Source: Ceratotherium simum simum
Lineage: Eukaryota > Chordata > Mammalia > Perissodactyla > Rhinocerotidae
Assembly: GCF_000283155.1 (NCBI RefSeq)
Contig: NW_004454265.1
Location: 3,807,066-3,871,065, forward strand
Length of the DNA: 64,000 nt
Reading direction: 5' to 3'
Shown: one piece after another, positions 56,356-64,000 of the stretch
Position numbering within the stretch: the stretch's first letter is position 1
Layout of the letters: each line of letters starts with the position of its first letter
The notes under the pieces: model-generated
The model's input: only the letters and a program-made list of their open reading frames with translations
Databases searched by the model: none
What the model was told of the DNA's origin: nothing
Translations under genes and position numbers: made by a program

Positions 56356-57453
56356 CTAAAATTTTAAAAAATGAAAATACTGGATTAGTTTTAGCTCTTG
56401 ACATCAGATCATTTTAATTATAAGAATATTTATTTATTAAGGATCAATTAAGTATCACTCCCCAACTTACAATGATGAAATGTCCCTGTTAAATAATTTT
56501 AAACTGCTAATATACTAATAATTCAAAAGCCAGAGTATAGTTACTTTTTTTTTTATTTACAGGGGAAAGATGCCCCTTAAAACACTATAAAATAATGTAT
56601 ATTTTTGAACTCTGTAAGCTGAGAACCACTTCCATCTGTCTTCCTGTCCTTCCGGTAGTAGACAGGGTGAAAAGGATGAGTCAAATCTGGGTATCACATG
56701 AGAGATCTACTTTGATTAATAAGTTCCTCATGCCAAAATTTATTCTAAGTAGATTGCCTGTATTTTAAAGATCTGTAAGAATAGATTTATCTTAGGGACT
56801 ATCTTATGTTTTTAGAGCCTTAAATTTTACAGATTCTTTCACATTCATTTCCTATGAAACCAGGAAACAATCTTGTGAGGTAGGTATTATTATACTTACT
56901 CTGCAGATGTTAAGACTGAGATCCATAGCCATTAAGTAATTTTGCTCAGAAAAAGATGGTAACAAGCATATCTAGAATTTACAACCCAGACTTCTGACCA
57001 CAAATTAGTGCTCTCTCCACAATAACAAAGTATTTTTGGCATATTGCATTAATCTGTTACACTATTATACTAGCTAGTGAAATAAATTTCTTTATAACTT
57101 GGAAATGGTTCAGTGTGGATTCATTTCAATTCAATCCAAGAGGGATTTATTTACTGCTTACTATGTCTGAAGACTTGCTAGGATCTGTGAATTCAACAAA
57201 AATCGTGATCATACCACCAAGTTATTGTATCTAAGTGTACTATCACAATACCTTTAAAATAAAAAAACAAAACACACATATACCTTTATCCAAGTTGATG
57301 GATCAGGATCAGCCATATACCAGTTCATAACACATTTTAAAAAAAATTCTTCTCTACGGTATTACAGAACACCATAATTTGTATTTTAAGGAAAAAAAGA
57401 ATTTTGTTCCATCTATATCAAGGTATGAAAGAAATATAACCATAGGTATTTTC
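56356..57453. other. IFT80 intron with a possible MIR
   Basis: About 56850-57020 resembles a decayed MIR on minus (ATCTTGTGAGGTAGGTATTA, ATGTTAAGACTGAGATCC). A short open stretch with a good donor near 57285 is discussed under rejected items. Confidence 0.45.
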
Positions 57454-57771
57454 TTTATTTTATTTTATTTTATTTTTTTGTGTGCGGAAGATCAGCCCTG
57501 AGCTAACATCCGTGCTAATCCTCCTCTTTTTGCTGTGGAAGACCAGCCCTGAGCTAACATCTATTGCCAATCCTCCCCCTTTTTTTTTTTCTCCCCAAAG
57601 CCCCAGTGGATAGTCGTGTGTCATAGCTGCACATCCTTCTAGTTGCTGTATGTGGGATGCGGCCTCAGCATGGCCGGAGAAGCGGTGCATTGGTGCGCGC
57701 CCGGGATACGAACACGGGCCGCCAATAGCCGAGTGCACACACTTAACCGCTAAGCCACGGGGCCGGCCCTC
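57454..57771 (-). repeat. ERE-type SINE with 11-bp target duplication
   Basis: (TTTTA)n start, two tail modules, ending GGGGCCGGCCCTC. TAGGTATTTTC is at 57443-57453 and 57772-57782. Confidence 0.95.
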
Positions 57772-58559
57772 TAGGTATTTTCAAAATGGAAACTTTTCAG
57801 AGAAACTGATCTTTACAATAAAGAACTGCTTATCACCACCATCAAAAGTACCTAGCATATTTTGTTAAACACTGTTAAACAGACAGGATTCTCCTCTCTA
57901 AGAAATTCAAAATCAAAGATGGACAATAATAATGCCTATGTACATAGTGGGGCAGAGTTTTCCTCCTTCCCATTCCCTCTTCAGTCAGCAGGGACTCCCC
58001 ACTTTCCTCTTGTCCAGTTCTACCATGTCCACTTCTGTTCTGCTCCTTCTGGGTCACTCACTGCAACAGGACATGAAAGCAGCTTCAAGTTCATGTGAGC
58101 CTTCTTCCTTGCCTTACACTAATATTCATTTAATGAAAGACAAACTTGAGTTCCAGTTTTGGCTCTGTTATTCACTTGGGAAGACCTTGGGTTTTAGTAT
58201 CTTCATATATAAAATAAAATAGATTAAGTGATTTTTTTCTATTATTCTACAGAATGTGAAATTTTAAAATCCTTTTTATTATATACAAGGAAAAGAGATA
58301 AAAATGTCCTGTGTAGCTGAGTGAAGTGTGAGACGATGAAGTCACCTCCATTCTTATAATAATGAAATTGTAAATTTCTTACATTTAGGAAAAGTGTTCT
58401 GGAAAAAGAATGATCATATTAAAAGAAATGTTTATTAAATGACTCCCATTTCAATCCTACTAACAAAAATAATGACTGCATCTTAAAAAGCTGAGAAATT
58501 TATTGCCTTTTATATGCTTAATCCTACTGAAAAAGAAAAATTCTGCTTACATAGCCTTG
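57772..58559. other. IFT80 intron, nothing recognised
   Basis: No repeat or exon supported; frames at 57862-58222 are not conserved families that I know. Confidence 0.45.
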
Positions 58560-58564
58560 ATTTT

Positions 58565-59230
58565 TAAATGATTATAATGGAGAGATTGTGGAGAAACAGG
58601 CATCTCATGTGTTACTAGTGGGAACATAAATTGATACAATCTCTTTGTAAGAGAACTTGACAACACTTATTAAAATTACAAATGCTCATATCCTTTGACC
58701 CTGCAACATTTCAAGAATTTATCCCACAGATACGGTAACACATGTGCAAGAAGATATACATGCAAGGTAAGTCATCTTGGCAATAATGTAACAGCAAAAG
58801 ACTGGAAACAACTTAAATGTCCATCATTCGGGCACAGGCTGAATAAATTCTGATAGATCCATAAAATGTTGTACTATATGGTGGGGGGGGAATAAAGGAC
58901 TGGGAAAGTACTTTATGTACTGATAGGGAAAAAAGTCTCCAGAAATAGAGTGTTGTTGTGTGAGAAAAGCAAGGTACAGAGTTGTATGTTACATTTTTGA
59001 AAAGAGGGAGAAAAGAACATGTATGGATTTTGTTCATATATGCAGTAAAAATCTCTGGAAAGATACAAAGAGATTAATAATGGTGGTTACTTATTTGGTG
59101 GAAAGGAACTGTACTGATGAGGAACAGATATAGTAGGGAGACTTTCCACTGTATACATTTCTATGCTTTTTCATTTCTGAACCACATGAATGTATTATTA
59201 TTCAAATTTAAACTAATAATTACAAAAGAA
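58565..59230 (+). repeat. Old L1 fragment (ORF2 end and 3' UTR)
   Basis: AGAGATTGTGGAGAAACAGG, ATATCCTTTGACCCTGCAAC, GGAAACAACTTAAATGTCCA and ATTCTGATAGATCCATAAAA follow the L1 ORF2-to-3' UTR order with heavy decay. Confidence 0.8.
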
Positions 59231-59371
59231 GATTAATTACAAAAAGAAGAAAATAAAATATAAAGTAATACTTTACTAGCAGCACTGAACAATAAAGTTA
59301 AATGCATCTTTAGACCATAATATATCACTTATTAGAAGGATAATTCAATACAATGGGCTCCTTTATTTTAA

Positions 59372-59573
59372 AGATTTTATTTATTTTATCTTTTCCCCCC
59401 AAAGCCCCAGTGGATAGTTGTATGTCATAGCTGCACATCCTTCTAGTTGCTGTATGTGGGACTCGGCCCCAGGATGAACGGAGAAGCGGTGCCTCAGTGC
59501 GCGCCCGGGATCCGAACCCGGGCCGCCAGCATCGGAGCGCGCTCACTTAACCACCAAGCCACGGGGCCGGCCC
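59372..59573 (-). repeat. ERE-type SINE with 18-bp target duplication
   Basis: Starts AGATTTTATTTATTTTATC, then CCCCCCAAAGCCCCAGTGG, ending ACGGGGCCGGCC. TGGGCTCCTTTATTTTAA is at 59354-59371 and 59574-59591, identical. Confidence 0.96.
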
Positions 59574-60084
59574 TGGGCTCCTTTATTTTAAGGCTAAAAA
59601 TCAGAAACCAATAAACAATTCACAATTCAGGGTCTTTTTGTGCTTCTATAGAATTTTTTTTTTTCAGTTTAACTACAGTCTTAAAACCTAAAGAAAATGC
59701 TGGCTAAGAACAGGTCAGTGGGAAAACTGCAACCTGTTTAGAAACATAAATATAAATATAAACACATTTTTATTTATTAATAGGTGCTAAAAGTTTAACC
59801 AAGATAGAACATTATATTGAAAAGCATTATAGAGCCTGGAGAATAGATATATGAGTCAGATTCTTTATTCAATTAATTTCCAAATATAGCTTCCTATGAC
59901 AGAGTTTACTAGTGCTTAGTCTTTAATTATGACATTTTTAGGTAAAATACGCTCTGTAGAATGCACACTTGTTTTAAATTAAAACTAATTTCTATGTTTT
60001 CCTCCTTACAATGAAAACATTAATTTTAAAAATGAAGTAAATAAATAGTGGCTATTTATATTACAAATAGCTAATGTCCATTAC

Positions 60085-60149
60085 CTTATGAGAAAGAAGC
60101 TTCCCATCACCTAATGGTTTTCCAGTTGATGCCTCAAAAAGAAAGATTA
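60085..60149 (-). CDS. IFT80: IFT80 coding exon 1 of 8 in window
   Basis: The 65-nt exon encodes (I)[16 protein letters not shown] followed by LLSHK. Its first two bases finish a split Ile codon from an exon outside the window, and it ends on a complete Lys codon before GTAATG. The acceptor is TTTTTTTTCAAG. The encoded strand belongs to the end of the WD40 propeller part. One difference from the human protein as I remember it is Leu for Phe in the KLLSHK motif. Confidence 0.93.
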
Positions 60150-60477
60150 CTTGAAAAAAAAGTAAAGCATTAGTTAATGTATTATATTAGAATTTTTATT
60201 GGTAAATTTCAATGGAATTATCATAATCCTAATGAAAACATACAATTACAATTGTTATTAATGGTATGGCCTCAATACTCCATAGGATCAACAATGGCAA
60301 GTTCAAATCTGGATGTAATTTGTAATTTTCATAACTCTGATTTAGACCAATATAACATTACAGACAATCATATTTTACAAAGGAAAAATGTGTCGAGTGC
60401 CTACTATAATACCAGGCAACGTGTTATGTACTGTTCAGTTCTCTGTGGTCAGTACACTACTGTGGTATAATAAATAA
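60150..60477. other. IFT80 intron, possible MIR piece
   Basis: GTCGAGTGCCTACTATAATA near 60393 looks like a decayed MIR end on minus. Nothing else identified. Confidence 0.4.
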
Positions 60478-61180
60478 TTTGTCTGATCTTTGTCCTGGGT
60501 TCCTGGCAAGGACTTCAACACCAGTGGAATTTCCTGAGTGACAGGAGTGTCTTTGTTATGGTAATGGGGAGAATCTGGGTGGGCCCCTAGATAGCTTCAG
60601 GATCTGGGCTGGTCACCAGATCACCAGAAAGACCAAGCATGTGATTAGAGAGTTTGGACTTTCAGTTCCCTGACCTCTGAGGATGGGAGGGGGCTGGAAA
60701 TTGAGTTCATCATGTGGTCAATGATTTAATTAATCATGCCTATGTAATAAAACCCCACAAAAACTTGACACCAAAGCTGGGTGGTGCTTCCTCACTGGTG
60801 AACACATTGATGTGCCGGGAGGGTGATATGCCCTGATTTCATGAGGAGAGTGCACAGAAGTTCTGTATTGCTTCCCAGGCCTCACCCTATGTGTATTCTT
60901 TATAATAAAACCATAATCATAAGTATAGCGCCTTCCTGAGATCTGTGAGTCATTCTAGCAAATTACCCAACTTGAGGGGTCCATGGGAATCCCTGAATTT
61001 GTAGCCAGTCAATCAATCCCCAGGTGGCCTGGGGACTCCCTGAGACTTGTGGCTAGTGTCTGAAGTGAGGGACGTCTTGTGGAAGACTTTGCCCTTAAGC
61101 TTTGGGGTCTGTGCTAACTTCAGGTTGTTAGTGTTAGAAATTAACTGCAGTGCACTCAGTTGGAGTAAAAATGGAATAGT
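60478..61180 (+). repeat. 5' LTR of ERV copy 2
   Basis: Same LTR type as at 36416 and 28005: TTTGTCCTGGGTTCCTGGC, GGAATTTCCTGAGTGACAGG, ATGCCTATGTAATAAAACCC, CACTGGTGAACACATTG, TCATTCTAGCAAATTACC and the final TAGTGTTAGAAATTAACTG region. It lies antisense to IFT80. Confidence 0.85.
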
Positions 61181-61326
61181 TGGTGTCAGGAAACTTGGGA
61201 TTCAATAGACCAACCCTAATCCCCTGAAACATGTGGTTTGGGAAGAGAAAGGATGAAAGGGCAGGGGATGAGGAACCTTTGAGTCTTGAGATGCCACAGG
61301 GTCATCCATGGTACGAAACAGCAGCT

Positions 61327-61863
61327 AAGTTGTAATTGTAACCACAGGCCCTCTAAGACCAGTTCAACTGACCCCATCTTATCAACAGAGTAATTGAGAG
61401 TGGTTTTTCAGGAACTGAGAATCGACCCACTGTCCAGTTCAGGCCGGTTGAGACCACCAACCCATCAACTGGGCCTGTGTGAATGCCTGATAAGTGACCC
61501 TTTTGATGTCAGGGGGCCGAAAATTCCACCCTTAGATCATACTAACACCACCATTTTGTGAACATACGTCCTATGAAGAGCCATGGAGCTTGACTACACA
61601 CGTGCAGATCATCAATTACCTCACTTCTCCTCACCTCCAATCATCTATCTCTACACTTCAAACAGCCTTGCCCTTTTATCCCATAAATTTTGCTGCATGC
61701 CCTGGATGGGGGAGACAGATTTGAAAGCTTTTGCCTTCTGTCACCTTGCAGGTCAACCTTGCAATAAAGCCTTTTCTCTTCTCAAAAGCTGCTGCTGTAA
61801 TGACTGGCTTTTTTTTTTATGTGCAGCAGGCACAGAACCTCCTCTTTGTACAGTAACATAATC
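61327..61863 (+). repeat. Unrelated solo LTR nested in ERV copy 2
   Basis: The segment has no counterpart in copy 1, where the flanking sequences are contiguous near 23510. It begins about TGTAATTGTAACCACAGG, has a polyadenylation signal context TTGCAATAAAGCCTTTTCTC (about 61760), and ends about GTACAGTAACA. This has the shape of a gammaretrovirus-like LTR. The target duplication is unclear. Confidence 0.65.
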
Positions 61864-61936
61864 AGCTGATGAAGGTAAAAGCTACCTATGGAATTTTGAG
61901 ATGATGGCTCTATCTCCCAGGACGGTGGCTCACTAG

Positions 61937-62611
61937 ATGCATAAGAAAATGCAAAATAATAAGGAAAAAGAGAAATATGCAATCCTTTGGTTATTATTAT
62001 CTGTAATATCTAAAATGAAAGTAAGAGATGGGACAAATATAGATTCTGGCCAGTCTGAATTACAGCCTCTAGTCTCAGGGCCCCTGCTGAAGGAATGTGT
62101 TAGAGAAGATCCTGATTCTGGTTGGCCTGAGGTACAGCCACTATCCTCAGAGCCATTTCTAAAGGAAAAAGTTACACTGAAACAAATCATGAAAAAGGCT
62201 AACATAATTCCCAAGAGAATGGGGATAGACAAAGGGGACCATCAAGGCACTCATCCCAGTAGGGTGGAAATCTTTAAGTGGTTACTAAGAAATGGGATGA
62301 ATAAAGCAAACATGGATGAGGTAAAAGCACAGAGCTTGGGTGGACTGATGGAAGTCCCTGCTGGTTCCCCAATATTGGAGGGCTCTAAACAAATCTGCTT
62401 TACTCATCCTAGTTTGGAGGAATTTAGAAAGCTGCAAGGCAAAATAGCAAAGAGAAACCTCACCTCCAACTGCCTGGGGCTACAGTGCCCCAATTTAATC
62501 AAGATACAGATTGAGAAAAGGACCAGGATTCCCCGGCTCAACACCCTGCTGGGGACCCAAGGTCTCACGCACAGGAGTGGGCAAAAAGCCAGGGGGTGGA
62601 GAAGTTTCTAG
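61937..62611 (+). pseudogene. 224-codon open frame in gag/pro-like part of ERV copy 2
   Basis: This is the longest uninterrupted frame in the ERV material. Its equivalent in copy 1 (about 23640-24970) is broken by stops and a SINE. I see no retroviral signature such as a zinc knuckle or protease DSG-type active site in context. Near residues 37-80 there are two related stretches (SGQSELQPLVSGPLLKE and SGWPEVQPLSSEPFLKE). The frame is probably a remnant of gag that happens to be open; a coding role is unproven. Confidence 0.45.
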
Positions 62612-62909
62612 GACTCAGTGACATGGGAGTCTCATGCACTACGGTACCAAAACCCATTGGTGAAACCCTAACGGAGGCTACAATTAATTTGAGGGAATAC
62701 AGAAATCCAAGGGTTAATGCAAGTTGGAGTGTTGAAACAAGCTTTATGTGAAAAGACTGTCTCCACCTGAATGTTTTATGGGACAGGATATTATGTCTGA
62801 CTGGGGAACACTTCCCCTAACTAGTATTGTAAAACTAAAACCTGTTGGCAAAGTCGTAATGGCAGCCAATTAGATTGAGAGGATAAAGAAATGCAAGAGT
62901 TGATGGGAT

Positions 62910-63110
62910 GGGCCAGCCCCATGGCTTAGCGGTTAAGTGCGCACGCTCCGCTGCTGGCAGCCCGGGTTTGGATTCCAGGCACGCACCGACTCACCGCTTC
63001 TCCAGCCATGCTGAGGCCACATCCCACATACAGCAACTAGAACGATGTACAGCTATGACATACAACTACCTACTGGGGCTTTGGGGGAAAAAAATAAAAA
63101 AAAAAATAAA
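62910..63110 (+). repeat. ERE-type SINE inside ERV copy 2, 14-bp target duplication
   Basis: GGGCCAGCCCCATGGCTTAG head, CTACTGGGGCTTTGGGGG tail and A-rich end. AGAGTTGATGGGAT is at 62896-62909 and 63111-63124, identical. Confidence 0.96.
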
Positions 63111-64000
63111 AGAGTTGATGGGATTAAGGTGAAAGTTTGAATGAAAATTGGTATGTTTAACAAGCTTTATGTGAAGTGGTTGTGTCTCTTTTACTTGAAT
63201 GTATTATGACGATGGATATTGTGTCTAGCTCGGGAACGTTTCTCTTATCAAGTACTGTAAAACAGAAAGTATGAAAAATCTGTCCTTCAAACAATATTAA
63301 TTGGACATGCAAAATAGGAACCAATGAGATTTCACAAACACACATAGGCCTTTAATATCAGACAGTATAGAATAAAGGCTGGAGTGCTGATACGGACAAA
63401 TTCTCTGTAGAATAGTCTTGTGTGGAGTGTGGACTGCGGCTTACAGCAAAAGCCTGTGAGCACTTCCTAGTGACAACTACCGGAACTTTGGACAAGAGAA
63501 TTTCCATTTGAGGGGCAATTACTAGCTTGTTATCAGCATTAATTGAAAATGCCCCTGTGACTGAAGGACATAAAATAATCTTGATGCCTGAATACCCATT
63601 ACGTCTTGGGTGACGTCAGAGAAATGCTCTAATGAGGAAGGCAGTGCCCAGAAGAGTTCCCTAATAAAATGGAAACGGTGTGTGCTGGAACACCCTACCA
63701 GGGGAATGCACAGAGCTACACAGTGCGTTCAGGAGCAGGGAGACTCTTCTCCCCTACGACTGTCTTGGGAACCATGTGAGGAGCTGTAGGATTCTATCGT
63801 CACTTGGACGGTGCCCTGTACACAGCTCTCCGTGACCAACAAGTAGCTGCTTGGTTTACGGATGGCAGTTTCAACATGAACAGACAACATTCTGTTTGGA
63901 AGGCCACCACTCTGATCGAAAAAGGTGAAAACAAATCAGCCGGGGGAACTGCCCTGTACGCCGTTTACCCTATGTTTCTAATTTTACCTTCTCAGAGGCA

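Larger units (their letters stand above)
61181..64000 (+). mobile_element. Class I ERV copy 2, internal region (continues past window)
   Basis: The region parallels copy 1: GAAAGGATGAAAGGGCAGGG near 61249 matches 23431, and GTTATTATTATCTGTAAT near 61990 matches 23655. It contains a foreign LTR (61327-61863), a 224-codon open frame (61937-62611), a SINE (62910-63110) and, from 63363 to the end, a stretch almost identical to copy 1 that includes the WFTDGS RNase H motif near 63855. Frameshifts and stops make it non-functional. No env or 3' LTR is within the window. Confidence 0.85.

Noticed and set aside
57283..57370. A possible extra IFT80 exon on the minus strand (open stretch ending WYMADPDPSTWIK before a good donor GTATAT)
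   Set aside because: There is no convincing acceptor with a pyrimidine tract. The flanking exons (56220-56355 and 60085-60149) already join in phase 0 with the expected protein sequence.

Overview
This is mammalian nuclear DNA. It carries two protein-coding genes, a CpG-island promoter and dense interspersed repeats (MIR, L2, L1, tRNA-derived SINEs, class I ERV/LTR elements). The most abundant SINE begins with a GGCCGGCCC-type head and GTGGTTAAGT, has a GGTTCGGATCC box, and ends in a tail on the CTACTGGGGCTTTGGGGG theme. I recognise this as the ERE family of perissodactyls, so the source is most likely an equid or a close relative. A run of N inside one gene marks an unfinished assembly.

Layout: 1-6900 is intergenic, with two MIRs, an L2 end and a perfect 28-bp tandem duplication. 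A CpG island at about 6900-8730 contains the single-exon gene C3orf80 (7689-8402, + strand), which is broken by a 191-base gap. Its long 3' UTR runs to a polyadenylation signal near 10011. The interval 10-30 kb is repeat-rich: ERE SINEs, a 3-unit diverged tandem repeat of about 175 bp, a 3' portion of an L1 on +, and a decayed class I ERV (about 23.3-28.8 kb) with recognisable RNase H and integrase remnants.

From 29984 to the right end the window holds the 3' half of IFT80 on the minus strand, convergent with C3orf80. Eight coding exons (30316-60149) encode the last 336 or so residues: the end of the WD40 propeller part and the alpha-helical C-terminal part of this IFT-B ciliary transport subunit. 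All eight have good splice sites and compatible phases and contain no internal stop. The upstream exons lie beyond 64000. The gene order C3orf80(+) then IFT80(-) matches human 3q25.33 as I know it.

IFT80 introns contain a 5.9-kb L1 in the same orientation as the gene, inserted into a MIR and itself hit by three SINEs; a 36-bp perfect palindrome; L2 copies; a 5' LTR with leader; and, at 60.5-64 kb, a second ERV of the same family as the one at 23-29 kb. The two ERVs are old and well diverged over most of their length. However, 25498-26125 and 63363-64000 are about 98% identical, and the last 280 bases or so are identical. This points to gene conversion, duplication or an assembly artefact and is the strongest anomaly here. 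I found no new enzyme system. The notable content is the genomic structure and the two little-characterised or incomplete gene models.
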